Assembly: GCA_021397835.1 (NCBI GenBank)
Contig: JAJFZO010000896.1
Span: 5,930,501-5,994,500 of the forward strand
Origin: Moringa oleifera
Lineage: Eukaryota; Streptophyta; Magnoliopsida; Brassicales; Moringaceae
Length of the DNA: 64,000 bases
Reading direction: 5' to 3'
Below are positions 26,051 to 39,496 of the stretch, one piece after another. The translations under genes and the position numbers were made by a program. The notes beneath the pieces were generated by a model. It saw only the letters and a program-made list of their open reading frames with translations, was not told where the DNA came from and did no database searches. Within the stretch, counting starts at the first letter, position 1. Every line of letters starts with the position of its first letter.

Positions 26051-29000
26051 GGCGTTAGCAAACATCTACAGAAGCTTTTCCAAATGGTGGCCCAATGGTG
26101 GTCACTGGCACAAGTGGACGTGACGGCAAGCACTCAAGGAGCACAATGATGGCTCATCAGTAGTAGTTGGCACTAGGATAGCCTAACGATTATTGTGAGG
26201 TAGTCATTAGTACCGGTAAACTCTAAGACTAGCTTTAAAAGAACCCAACAACTGTTGAATTACTACTGCGGAGTAATTGCTGCTGTTGGTAGATGCTAGC
26301 AACAACTATAAAGGAGTTGTTGATACTGGTAGATACCAGGGCCAACGCTAAGGGAGCTGAGTGACGGCCCAAAGTTAGTCACTAGCACTGAAAGACATCT
26401 ACGTTGGGTTCACTCAGCGATAGCCTAGCAGCAATTGCTAGTGCAAGTAGATGCGAAGGTAAGCACTAAAGGAGCCCAACGTGGCCCTTGCACTTATAGT
26501 TGGCATTAGGAGAGCCTAGGGATTGGTGCGAGAATGTTGCTGGAGCAGGCTGATGTTTGCGTGAGTTTAGGGCAACCTAACGGCTGCCCAGTTACTTTTG
26601 CGGTGCACTTACTGGTGTTACTAAACATTAATACCAACACTGGAAAAGCGCAGGGATTACCTAACTATTATTGCAAAGTAATTACTAGTGTGAGTAAACG
26701 TTAATGCCAGAGCCTAGGGAGCCCATCGATGATCTAATGATAGTCGCTAGCATTGGGAGAGGCCAATGACTACTGCTGGGCATCATTAACGTAGATGGAG
26801 GCTAGTGCTAGTGCTAGGGGAGTAAAGCAATGACCCAATGGTAGTCGCTAGCACTAGTAAATTTTTGCATTGGGTTTCCTCACTGATGGCCTAACCATAG
26901 TCTTTGGCGCACATATGCGCAAGGGCAAGTATTAAAGGAGCTTAACGACGGCCTAGCACTAGTAGTTGGCATTAGGAGAGCCCAACAACTCCAACGGGAA
27001 AGTCATGGTGCTGGCAGATGCTTACACTATTTTAGGGGAACCAATGATTACCCAGTTACTATTGTAGGGTAGTTGTTGGTGTTATCAGACGCTGACGCGA
27101 GCATCAAGCGAACCAAGAGACTTCCCAACTAGTGTTGCACGTAGTTGTTGGTGTCGATAAACGTCAGCACTAGCACCACAAGAGCCTAGCGATGACCACT
27201 TAAGAGTTACTGGTATTGAAAGAGCCCAAAGACTATTACTAGGCAATCTTTGGTGCTAGTAGAACCCAGTACCACCACTGAGGGAGCTCAGGGATGACCA
27301 AAAAGAAATCGCTGGTGCTGGTGGACATCTCTACTAGGTTCGCCCAGCAATGGTCCAATGGTAGTTGCTGGCATAAGTGAACGCGAGGGCAAGTACTAGA
27401 GGACCCAATGATGCCATGGTAGTAGTAGTTGGCATTGGCAAAGCCCAATAATTATTACAGAGAAGTCACTAGTGTTGGCAGACACTCACGCTAACTTTGG
27501 GAGAACCCAAGGACTTCCTAACTATGACTGTGGGGGAATTATTGGTGTTGGCAGACATTTGGGCCAATACTTGAGGAACCTAAGGACAACCTATTTATTA
27601 CTATGGGGCAGTTAATGGTGTTAGTAAACGCTTGTGCTAACATGGGGGAGCCCAACGATAACCCCATGACAGTCGTTGGCATTAAGAGAGCCCAATAATT
27701 ACTACTAGGTAAGCACTGGTGCAGGTAATCGCGAGGGAAGGCACTCAAAGAGACTAACAATGGCGTAGCAAAAATAATAATCATTAAGAGAACATAATTA
27801 CTTCTGTGGGAAAGACGCTCATGTTGGTAAACATTCTCGTCAACTTTAAGGGAACCCAACGACTTCTTAACTACGGTTGCAGGGTAGTTGTTGATGTTGG
27901 TAGACATTGGCACCAACATTAAGAAAACATTGGAACTCTCTAACTATTTTTACGGGGCAGATACAGGTGTTGGTAGATGTTATGCCAACATTGGAGAGCC
28001 CAACGACTATCACATGATGGTCACTGGCGTTGAGAGAGCCTAACAACAGTTGTTGAAAAGTCGTTACCATTGGTAAAGGTTGGCACCAATACTAAAAGAG
28101 CTTTGGGATGACTTTGCAGTAGTCATTGGCACTGGTAGACATTTATGCTATATTCCCGCAATCATGGGCATGCGGGTGTCGCTGACATTGGTTGATGGCA
28201 ACACAGCACTAAGGGACCTCAGCGATGTTCCAGTGATAGTTACTAACACTGGCAAACATCTACACTAGGTTGCCCCAATAGTAGTCGCTAGCATAGATAG
28301 ACATAAAAGCAAGCTCTAGAAGAACTTAACGATGGTGTAGTAGCAAATTATTGGGGTTGAGAGAGCCCAACGATTACTGTGGGGAAGCTGCTGGTGCCGA
28401 CAAATGCTTCTATTAGCTTTGAAGGAACCCAATGATTGCCTAGCTACTGCTTCAGAGTAGTTATTGGTAACTAAGGATGCCAGCACCAGCATTAGGGGAA
28501 CTTAGCGATTGCCCAACTATTGATGTGGGGTAATCATAAGAGTGGGTAAACACTAGTGCTAGCATCAACGACGTCATTAACCACTGGTGTTGGGGTAGCC
28601 CAATGACTACTCTAAGACAATCGTTGACGTTGGTAGATGCCAGTGCTAGTATTAAGGCAGCTCAATGACAACCTAGCCTTAGGGGAATCATCAACTTCCC
28701 TACTACTGCTAGTATAGTGTAGTTTTTGGTGTTGGCAGACTTTGACCCTAGCACTAAGGAAACCCAAGGACTTGATCGCTATTACTGCGGGGTAGTTGCT
28801 ACTGTCAATTGACACTAGTACTAGCACCAGGTTGCCCAACAACGACCCAATGACAATCGCACATGTTAGGAAAGCCTCGTGACCACTGTTGGGTAATCAT
28901 TAGTGGTGGTAAACATATGCATTAGGTTACCTCAATGATGGCCCAATGGTAGTTAAAGACACAGGAAGACACAAGGGCAAGCGTTAGAGGAGCAAACAAC

Positions 29001-32000
29001 GGCCAAGTATTAGTAGTTAGCATCGGGAGATCCCAACAATTACTAGAGGGAAGTCATTTATGCTAGCTAATACTTGTGCTAGCTTTGAAGGAACCCTATG
29101 ACTACCCAGCTACTTCTACTATGCAATTATTGGTGTCGATAAATGCTAATGCCAACATAAGGTGAGCCACACAATGACCTTCTGATAGTTATTGTTAGGA
29201 GAGTCTAATGACTGCTGCAGGTTAGTCGCTGGTATTAGCAGATGCCAACGCTAGTACCTGAGGAGATTAATAATGACCCAGCAGTTATCATTAGCATTGG
29301 CAAACATCTGTGTTGGGTACCCTAGTGATGTCCTAAAGAAAGTCATTAGGATAGGTAGAAGTAAGATAAGTACTAGAGGAGCTCAATGATGGCCTAGCAA
29401 CAATGGTCAGCGCTAGGAAAGCCCAATGACTATTACGGGGCAATCGCTAGTGTTTGCAAATGTTCATGCCAGCTTTAGTGCAACCTAATGATTACCTAGC
29501 TACTAGCAAGGCAGTTGCTGGAGTTGCCAGATGCTAGTGCTAGCACTAAAGGAGCCTAAAGACAACCCAATTATTGTTGCGAGGCACTTGATGATATTAG
29601 TAGACACTAGCACTTGCACTAGGGGAGCTTAATGACAACCTTATTATGGTCACAGGCATAGGGAAAGCCTAACGACTACAACTAGGCAAATGTTAAGGTA
29701 GGTAGATGCTAGTGCCAACACAAAGTGATCTCAGCGATGAACCCAACAGTAGTCATTGGTGCCAGTCAACATCGATGCTAGATTCCCTAAGTGATGGCCC
29801 GGTTGTAGTCGTTGACACAGGTAGATGCAACGATAACCATTAATGGAGCCCAACGATGACCTAATTGTAGTTGTTGACATTGGGAGAGCCGAACAATGAT
29901 TATGCAAGATTTGCCATGCTGGCTAATACTTGTACTAGCTCTGGGGGAACCCAATAACTAACTAGCTACTAGTCTGGGACAATGGTTGGTACTATTAGAC
30001 ATTGGTCCCAACACTAAGGGAACCCAAGGACTATCTAGCCATTGCTGTGCGCCAGTTGGTGGTGTTGGTAGATGCTACTGCTAGCATCGAGGGAGCCAAG
30101 TGATAAACCAATGATAGTGACACACGTTCACGAAGCCCAAATAGTACTACTAGGTAGTTGTTGACGTTGGTAGACATTGGCATTGGGTTGCCACAGCAAT
30201 GGCCCTATAGTAGTCATAAGTGCAAGTAGATGAGATACAAACAGTAGTGTAGCCCAATGATGGCTTAGTAGTAGTGGTTAGGGTTGAGAGAGCCTTCCAA
30301 GCTATTACTTCGGGGCAGTTGTTAGTATTAGCAGATGTTAGTATGAGTATTAGGGGAGCCTAGGGACTGCCCAAGTCAGAGGAGTTGGTAGACACTAGTG
30401 ATTGCATTAAAGGCATTGCTAATCGCTGGTACTTGGACAGCCTAACGACTATTCTAGGGTCGTCGCTGACGTGGTAGATGCCAGAGCCAGCATTAAGGGA
30501 ACTCAACAACAACCCAATCTTAGAGGAATCATCAACTTCTTAGCTATTGTTGTAGTGCAATTGTTAGTGTTGGTAGATGTTAACACTAACACTAGGGGAA
30601 CCCAAGGACTGCCTTGTTATTGCTGCATGGTAGTTGCTAGTGTCGATTGATGCTTATGCTAGTATTGAGGCAACCCAACGACGACCCAATGATAGTCTTA
30701 GGCGTTAAGAGAGGCCTATGACAGTTATCAGGCAATAATTAATGCATGTAGATATTTGCATTCGGTTGCCCCAACGATGGTCTAATGGTAGTCATATGTG
30801 CACGAAGACACCGAGGCAACCACTAGAATGGCCCAACGACAACCTAATAATAGTAGTTGGCATTGGGAAAGCCCAACGACTACTGTTGGCACTAAAGGAA
30901 CCTAAGGACAACCACCTTATTATTGCGCAATAGTTGTTGGTGTTAGTAGACACTGGTGTTAGCATTGAGAGAGCCTAAAGACTATAGCTGGGCAGTAATT
31001 GACGCTGGTAGATACTAATGCTAACACTAAAGGATCTCAGTGATGAGTGAGTGGTAATCATTGGCACTAGCCGACGTTGGTGCTGGGTTTCCCCAACAAT
31101 GGCCCAGTGGCAGTTGCTCGCATAGATCGACGTAATGGTAACCACTAATAGAGCACAACGATGGATAGCAGTAGTTAGCATTGGGAGAGCCAAACAATGA
31201 TTACGCAGGATTCACTGGGTTGGCTATCACTCATACTAGCTTTGGGGGAACTTAACGACTGATCAGCTATTTGTGCGCTACAATTGCTAATGTTGGTAAA
31301 AGCCATTGTTAACATTGACGAGGCCTAATGATGACCCCATAATAGTCATTGGCATTGGGAGAGACTAACAATTACGGCTACGCAATCATTGACACTAGCA
31401 GATGGCAGCATTAGCACTAAGGTAACTCAATAATGACCTCGTGATAATCATTGATGCAGATAGACGTGAGGGTAACTATAAGAGGAGCCGAATGATGGCC
31501 TAATAGTAGTACTAGGCACTAAGAGATCCCAACGACTTCTATCGGGACATCATTGGTGCTAGCACACACTCGCGCCAACTTTGGGGGAACCTAACGTATT
31601 ATTGCGTGGTAGTTATAGGTGTTGGTAAACAATGGCACCAACGTTAGGGTAACTGAAAGACTTCCTAGCCATTATTGTAAGAAAATTACTAGTGTTAGTA
31701 GATGCTAGTACTAGCACCAATGGAGCCTAGCGATGACCTTACTGACATTAGTAGAGCCTAGTGATTATAGTTGTTTAGTCATTGATGCTGGTAAATGCCA
31801 ACATTAGCACAAAGAGAGCTTAGTGATAACCCAACGATTTCATTGAAGCTAGCAAACATCTACGCTAGGTTGCCCCAAGGATGGCCAAATGACAGTCGCT
31901 AGTACAAGCAGATGCAAGGATAAGCATTGAAGGAGTCTAACGATTGCCTTGCAGCAGTGTTTGGTGTTAGAAAAGCCTAACAACTGTTGTAGGGTAGGCG

Positions 32001-32168
32001 CTGGTACCAGTAGATGCTCGCGCTTGCTTTGAGGAACACAACGTCTGCCGAACTACTACTATAGGGCAATTGTTAGTGTTAGGAAATGCCAACACTAGCA
32101 CCAAGGGAACCCAAAGACTTCCTTGCTATTATTGCTAGTGTGGTTGGCATTCGTGGAGCCTAACGATT

Positions 32169-33472
32169 TTTATTCCGCCTATGGCTGGGTTGGCACTCCT
32201 ACTACGAGTGCATGTTGGGCATTTCGCTAATGCGATGCTTGTTGCTGGCAGCCTTACTTAGCTTTTGAGCCCATGGTCCATCCAATGCGGCTTTCTTTGC
32301 ATTCTTGCTGGGCATTTTATTGAGCGACAATGATGAGGGTATGGCTTGCATGGAGGTGCCCATGGTCTAGCTGGCGCTCTCATTGCAATTGCACGTTTGA
32401 CATTTTGCCCTCGCTATGCCTCTTGAGGCAACCATAGCTTTCCTATTGTGCCCACGATCCATGCGACATGGCTCCCTTAGCATGCTCACTAGGCGATCTA
32501 TTGAGAGACAACATTAAGGGTCTAGCCCACATGGGGCACCCATGGCTTGGCTAGGCATCTACTACAGTCACATGCTAGGCCTTCCACCCTTGGTAAGCCT
32601 ATTGAAAGTGATCATGGCTTGCGTCCCTTGCCCATGGTCCATGAAACATGGCTCCCTTAGTATGCTTGCTGGGATCTAGCGACAGTGATGATGGTTTGGC
32701 TCACGTAGGGCTCTTATGGCCTCGCTGGTGTGCCGATTGCAATCACACGTTGGGCCTTTTGCCCATATTGTACCTTTCAAGGGGTAGTTGTGGCTTGCCT
32801 TTTATGCTAATATTCCTTACAACGTGGCTTCATTGGTATGTTTGCTGGGTAGTCTATTAAGGGACGATGACAAGGGTATGGCTTGCGAGGAGTGCCAATG
32901 GCCTGGTTGGCGCACCTGTTTTGATAACATGTTAGGTCTTTTACCCATGCTAAGCATGTTTAAGGCACCTGTGGCTTGCCTCCTAAACCCATGGTTCATG
33001 CAGAATGGCCCTTTTGATACACTCGCTAGGTAGTCTATGAAGGGATGACTTCGAGTGTTTTGCTCATATAAGGAGCCCAAGGGCTAGCTGGCGTGCCTTT
33101 TGTGGGCAGCCTGACTTGCCATCCGAGCCCATAATCTCTATGACGTAGCTCCCTTAGCATGCTCACTGAACAGTCTATTTAGGGACAACGATGAGGGGTA
33201 AGTGCACAAATATTGATCACTTGCTCGGCCTTTTTCTCACACTGTGCCTACTTGGGGCAACCGTGGCTTACCTTACATGCCCATGGTTCGTGAAATGTGG
33301 CTCCTTGGCATGCTCGTTGGGTAGTCAATCAAGGGAAAATAATGAGGTTCTAACTCGCGTGGCACTCTTATAGCCTGGCAAGAGTGCTAATTGCGACTGC
33401 ACACTCGGCCTTCCACCCATGTCGTGCCTGTTGGGGGTTGCCATGGCTTGCGTCCCATGCCCATGATCCATG
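32169..33472 (+). repeat. Embedded 180-bp tandem repeat, about 7 copies, unrelated to the main array
   Basis: Sequence character changes abruptly. Anchors similar to catggctcccttagcatgct recur, with the catgctcgct-like segment at 32,301, 32,481, 32,661, 32,837, 33,017, 33,158 and 33,309. Intervals are 180, 180, 176, 180, 141 and 151 bp, so the period is 180 bp with two shortened units. Each unit also carries a gagggtatggcttgc-like, a cctggctggc-like and a cccatggtccatg-like segment. The first copy is partial and the last stops at 33,472. Open frames of 60-87 codons here run on both strands through repeat units and do not resemble a known protein. A 180-bp period is within the size range common for plant centromeric and subtelomeric satellites, but the family was not identified. 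Confidence 0.92.
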
Positions 33473-36299
33473 CTAGACAAGCATTATAGGAGATTAATGA
33501 TGGCATAGTAGGAGTGGTAAGCACAGATAGAGCCCAACTACTATTGCAAGGCAATCATTGGTGCTAGTAGACTCTTATGCCAGCTTTGAGGGAACCAAAT
33601 GACATCCTCGCTACAATAGTGAGGTAGTTTGTCGTGTTAGCAAATGTAATTGCTAACAAGTGGGGAACCTAAGGGTTGCCTAGCTATTATTGTAGGGTTA
33701 TAGCTAGTGTTAGTAGACGCTAATGATAGTAAAGGGGAAGCCTTGCGATGACCCCATGATAGTCGCTCATATTAGAAAAGCCTAATGACTACTACTAGGC
33801 ATTCATAGGCGCTGGTAGAGGCTAGAGCCAGCACTAAAGGAGCTCAACGGCACTCGTTGGCATAGGTAGACATGAGACAAAAGTACTAGAGGGGTCCAAA
33901 GACGGTCAAACAACAATAGTTGGCATTAAAAGTCACTAGCATTAGGAGAATAGTCGCTTGCACTAGTAGAGGCCAGCACCTGCACTAAGGGAGTTTAGCG
34001 ACAATCTAGTAGCAGTCGCCGATGTTGGCAGACATCTATATTGGGTTACCCCTACAATGGCCCAATGGTAGTCGTTGGCATAGGATGTCAAGTGGGAAAG
34101 CACTATGAACTTTAAGGACAGCTTAATAACAATGGTTAGCATTGAGAAAGCCTAATAACTAATGCGAGGAAGTCAGTAGTACTGGGATATGCTAGCATTA
34201 ATTTTAGGGGAGCATAACAACTACCCACCTACTTCTACTGTACAGTTGTTGGTGGTAGTAAATGCTGGTACTAACACTAGGGAGTCTAACAATGACCTCA
34301 TTCGTGGTAGTCGCTAGCATTGGGTGAGCCCAACGAATGTTACTAGGTAGTCGCAGAAGCTGGTAAATACCAAAATTGGCATAAGGGGAGCTCAGAGATG
34401 ACTAATCTATAATTGTTGACACTACCAAACATTAGCATTGGGTTGCACCAGTGATGGCCCAACGACAATTGTTAGCACAGGTAAACTTAAGGGCAAGCAC
34501 CAAAAAAGCCAACAAAGACTTAGCAGTAGTAGTAAGCATTAACATAGCCCAACAACTTATGCAAGAAAGTCGTCAGTGTTGGCAGACATCTACGCCAGCT
34601 TTTTGGGAACCTAATAACAGCCCAACAACTGCTATGAGGTAGTTGCTCATACTGGCAGATGCCAGCATTAGCACTAAGGAAATCCTAGGACTGTGCAACT
34701 ATTACTGCGGGGTAGTTATAGGTGTCGATAGATACTAGTGCTAGCATCAAAGGACCCAAACGACCCAATGACAGTCGATCGCATTTAAAAAGCCTAACAA
34801 TTATTACTAGGCAGTTATTGACACTAGCAGATATCTGCACTTGGTTGCCTTAGTGACGGCCTTATGAAAGTCGTAGGCGTAGGTAGACAAGAAGGCAAGC
34901 CCTAGAAGAGCCCAACCACGGCCTTACAGTTGTTATTGACATTGAAAAAGCCTAATGATTGCTACGAGGAAATCACTGGTGTTAGTAAACGTTTTTATTA
35001 GCATTGAGGGAACCCAATGACTGCTTAACTACAGTCGCTAGGCTATTGTTAATGTGTGTAGACACTAGCACCAGCACTAAGGCAATTTAGGGACTACCTA
35101 GTTATTATTATGAGGCAATTACGAATGTCGATAGACACTAGTGCTAGCTTTAAAAGAGTCCATCGATGACCCAATGATAGTCATTAGGGTTGGGAAAGCC
35201 CAACCATTATTGTTGGGCTGTCATTGATATTGGTTGATGCCAGTGCTAACATAAGGAAGCTTAATGACAACCTAACTTTAAGGGAATCATCAACTTGCCA
35301 GCTACTATTGTAATGCAGTTTTCAGTGTTGGTAGACGTTGGTGCCAGCACTAAGAGAACCTAAGGACTGCCTCGTTATTGTTACAGGTAGTTACTGGTGT
35401 CAATAGACATTAGTGTTTGCACCAAGGTAGCCAAATGACGACCCAATAATGATCGTAGGTGTTGGAAGAGCCCTACGATTGTTATTGGCAATTACTGATG
35501 CTAGCAAACATCTACACTAGGTCACCCTAGTGATGGCTCAATGGCATCGCTAGCATAGGAAGATGAGAGGGCAAGCACTAAAAGAGTCTAATGACAGCCT
35601 AGCAATAGTATTGGCATTGGAAAAGCCGAACAACTATGGCGAAGAAGTCACTTGTGTTGGTAGTTGCTTGCACTAACTTTGAGGGAACCCAATGAGTGCC
35701 TGGTTACTTCTGCGGGTAGTTGTTAGTGTTGGTAGATGTTAGTACTATTATCAGGGGAGCCTAATGGCGACCCTGTGGTAGTCACTGGCATTGGGAGAGC
35801 CCAATGAATATTGCTGGGTAGTTGCTGACTCTGGTAGGTGCAAATACCAACATTAAGGGAGCTTAAAGAGACTCGATGATAATCGTTAGCATTGGTAGAT
35901 ATCTGCATTAAATACCTAAGTGATGGCCTAATTGTAGTCGTTAGAGCAAGTAAACATAAAGGCAAGCTTTAGAGGAGCTCAACGATGGCCTAGAAATAGT
36001 GGTCAGAGCTTGGAAAGCCCAAAGATCAGTATCAGCAAGTCGTTGGTGCTAGCAAATGCTCATGTCAACTTTAGGGGAACCTAATATTTGGCTAGCTACT
36101 ACTGTAAGGCAGTTACTAGTGTTGATAAATGCTAATGCCTGCATTAAGGCAACCCTCTTAGAGGTAGTGGGTAGTGTAGGCAGGCATGACTGTAAGCATT
36201 GGAAGAGCCCAATGATAGCCTAGCAATAATAGTTGGCATTGAGAAAGCCTAATAATGACGACAGGGAATTCACTGGTGCTGGCACATGCTCGTACTAGC

Positions 36300-37290
36300 T
36301 TTGAGGGAAGCCGATGACTGCTCAGTTATTTTTTTTATATAGTTACTAGTGTTGGTAAATGTTAGTGCTAGCATCAAAAGAGCCCAGCGACATCCCCATG
36401 ATAGTCACTAGCATTGGGAAAACCCAATAATGGCTGCTGGGAAATCGTTGATGCTAGTAGATGGCAGCGTAAGCACTAGAGCAACTCAACAATGATCTAG
36501 TGATAGTCGCTTGCATTGGCAGACATCCATGCTGGGTTCTCCTAGTGATGACCCAATGAAAGTCACTGTCACACATAGATGTGAGGGTAAGCATAAGAGC
36601 AACGATCAACAGCCTAGCAGCAGTAGTAGGCACTAAAAGAACCCATTGACTTCTGCGTGGTGTCATTAATGATGGCAAACGTCATGCCAGCTTTGGGGAA
36701 ACCTAATGACTACCTAGTAATCATTGTAAGGCAGTTATTGGTGCTCATAGATGTTAGTGCTGGCATTTTAAGAACCTTCACATTGCCTAGCTATTACTAC
36801 GGGCCACTAGTTAGTGTCTGTAGATGCTTATCTTAACACCAGTGGAGCCCAACAATGATCCAATGATAGTGGGTGGCGTTGGGAGAGTCCAACCACTGCA
36901 ATTGCATAGTCACTAATGCTAGCAAATGTTTGCCACTGTCATTGCCCTAGTGATGCCCCAACGGTAATCGCTGGTGTAGGTATACACGAGGATAAGCATT
37001 AGAGGAGCCTAACGATGGCCTAGTAGCAGTTATTGGCATTGAGACAGTCTAATGGTGGCTGCTCAGAAGCTGCTGGTGTTGGAAAGCATTTGCGTTTACT
37101 TTCCCAATGACTGCCCAGCTACTGATGCAAGGCAGTCTCTAGTATTGGTTTAGCCAACACTAAGGGAATAAATGAACTTCTCCACAATTGCTGTAAGGTA
37201 GTTGCTTTTATTGATAGACATCAACGTAGCAATGGGGGAGCGCTGCGACAACCCCATCATGGTGGTTAATGTTAGGAAAACCAAACGACT
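36300..37290 (+). repeat. 1-kb duplicated segment, copy 1
   Basis: Matches 39,497-40,490 at offsets of 3,194 (36,453) and 3,199 (37,147). Shared rare features are gctagtagatggca, cactgtcacac in module G, gcagcagtagtaggcac in H, ccactgtcattgccctagtg (copy 2: ccactatctttgcc...) and aaatgaacttc. The 3' part (from about 37,095) also matches 46,105-46,445 and continues further there than in copy 2. Confidence 0.8.
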
Positions 37291-38579
37291 ATTGTTAGAT
37301 AGTCACTGGTGCTGGTAGGCACTAAGTTCACCACTGGGAGAGCTCAGCAGTGATAACTCAATGATAGTCACACACATTGGTAGAGCTCTATGATCATTGT
37401 TGGGCAATCGCTTCCACTGGTAAATAGCGGCATTGGTTTCCCTTAATGACAACCAAGTAGAAGTCATCAGCATTGGCAAACATGAGGGCAAGCATTAAAA
37501 AAGCCCAAACGACGACCTTGTAGTAGTAGATGGCATTTAGAGAGCCAACAACTATTGTGGGGAAGTTGCTGGTCCTAGTAAATGCTTGCGTTAGATTTTG
37601 GGGAAGCTAATGATTGCTTAGTTACAGCTATGGGACAGTTGCTCGTGTTAATAAACAATTATGCCAACATTAGGGGAACCCAAGGACTGCCTATTTATTA
37701 GTATGGACAATTGTTGGAATTAGTAGACGCCAGTGCTAGCATCAGGGTAGTCCAACGACAACCCCATGACAGTCACTAGTATTGGGAGGGCCTAACGATT
37801 ATTATTAAGTAGTCATTGAGGATAATAGATGCCAGCATTAGCATTCAGGGAGCTTAATGATAGCCCAGCTTTACGGGAATAGCCAACTTGACAACTACTA
37901 CTATAGTGTAATTATCGGTGTTAGGAACACCAACACCAACATTAAGAGGAACCCACATACTACCTCGCTATTGTTATTGATACATCCAGGGAGTCCAGCA
38001 ATGACCCAATAACTATCGCAGGCATTAGGAGAGCCCAATGATTATTACTGGGTAGTTGCTAATGTCAGTAGATGCTAGTGCTAATGGATGCCAACCACTG
38101 TCATCGCTACAGTGATGGCCTAATAACTATCGCTGATGCTGCTAAATGCGAGAGTAAGAATTAGAGGAGCCCAACAGTGGCCTAGCAAGTGTTGTTGGCA
38201 TTGGAAGAGCCCAACGACTATGGAGGGGAGTGGGGTTAGAAGTCGTACATATTGTTAGATGCTTATGCTAGCTTTTGAGGAATTTAATGAATTTCGAGCT
38301 ATTGCTACCAGGTAGTGGTTGGTGTTATTTGACGTCGACGCGAGCATTAGGAGAGCACAATGACCAGTGTTGGTAAGGGCTACTATCAGCACTAGGGGAG
38401 CTCAACAGCAACGACCCAATGATAGTTGCAAGTGTTGGGAGAGCCCTACAACTACAAATGGGGAGTCGCTTGCGCTCGCAAACATCTACACTAGGATATC
38501 TCAGCGACGAGCTACAGATTGTCGCTAGCGCTGGCAGACATTTGTAGTAGGTTCTTTGAGTGATGGCCTAGTGGACGTT

Positions 38580-39410
38580 AACTAACACTAGCACCTGTAA
38601 TGAGAGAACCTTTGAACAACCTTACTATTGCTGCGAAGCAGTTGCTAGTGTCAATGGACGCTAGGGCTGGCATCGAGGGAGTCTAATGACGTCCCTACGA
38701 TAGTTGCTAGCATTGAAAGAGCCCAATGACTACTGCTCAAGAGTGGCTAGCACTATTTAAGGCCAGTACAATACTAGGGGAGCTCAGTGATGACCCCCAA
38801 AAAATCACTTGCATAGGTAAACATTTGCGCTGTGTTCCCCCAACGATGACCTTGTGATAGTCGCCATTGAAGTTAAAGGAGTCCAACAATGGTGTAGTAA
38901 TAGTAATTGGCATAGGGGAGGCACCTTGATTACTTGGGGAAGTCCTACGTGTTGGCAAACATTAATGCCAGGACAAGTGGAACCTAGGTACTGCCTAGCT
39001 TTCGCTACCGGGGCAGTTAGTGGTGTTAGTAGATGATAATGCCAGCACTGGTGATTACTGTTAGCATTGGGAGAGCTAAATGACTATTGTTGGGCAGTCA
39101 CTAACACTAGGAGAACCCAGCAGTAATCACCAGTGCTGGTAGACATCGGTGATGCATTCCCTCAACTGTGGCCTAATGAGAGTAGCAAGCGCAAGTAGGC
39201 ATGATTGCAAGTAGTAGAAGAGAGTCCAACGACTATTGTGGGGCAATCACTAATGCTAGCAGACGCTTGAGCTAACTTTTAGGGAGCCTAATGACAACTT
39301 AGTTATAGTAGTGAAATAGTTACCGGTGTTGGCAAACGAAATTACCAACATGTGAAAAACCTAGGGACATCCCAGCTATTATTAAGTAGTTGCTCTAGAG
39401 GAGTCCAACC
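38580..39410 (+). repeat. Duplicated array segment Y, copy 2
   Basis: Carries the Y landmarks: tatttaaggcc E variant near 38,755, aaaggagtccaacaatgg at 38,876 and cgaaattaccaaca at 39,338. These correspond to 46,763, 46,884 and 47,414, an offset of about 8,007-8,076 bp. It is thus a closer neighbour of the 46.5-kb copy by distance, though all Y copies are similar by eye. Confidence 0.7.
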
Positions 39411-39496
39411 ACGACCTAGCAACAATGATTGGTGTTAGGAGAGCCCAATGATTCCTATGGGAAATCAGTCATGCTGGTAAACTCTTGTTCCAGCTA

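Larger units (their letters stand above)
1..32168 (+). repeat. Satellite array block I (about 450-470-bp higher-order repeat)
   Basis: This stretch is a continuous degenerate tandem array. Reading along the plus strand, eight related modules recur in a fixed order. Their approximate consensus lengths and anchors are A (62 bp, gaagtcgctggtgctggcag), B (73, gcagttgctggtgttggcag), C (73, gttgctggtgtcgatagacg), D (39, gatgaccccatgatagtcgc), E (62, ggtagatgccagcgccagca), F (63, ctggcagacatctgcgctgg), G (56, gcgagggcaagcactag) and H (40, gcctagcagtagtagttggc). Most modules start with a variant of gggagcccaacgac, so they probably share one short ancestral monomer. Spacing of the G anchor is often 450-470 bp; shorter and longer intervals reflect lost or gained modules. 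Stops are dense in all frames and no gene was recognised. The block ends where the 180-bp repeat starts. Confidence 0.93.

Noticed and set aside
27539..27919. 126-codon open frame on the minus strand as a gene
   Set aside because: It lies wholly within satellite modules, its peptide is the same repeated pattern seen in many other short frames, and homologous units elsewhere carry stops and frameshifts in it.
32648..33373. Overlapping open frames of 60-87 codons on both strands in the 180-bp repeat as small membrane proteins
   Set aside because: They follow the repeat units, appear on both strands at once and break at the shortened units, so they are by-products of the repeat.
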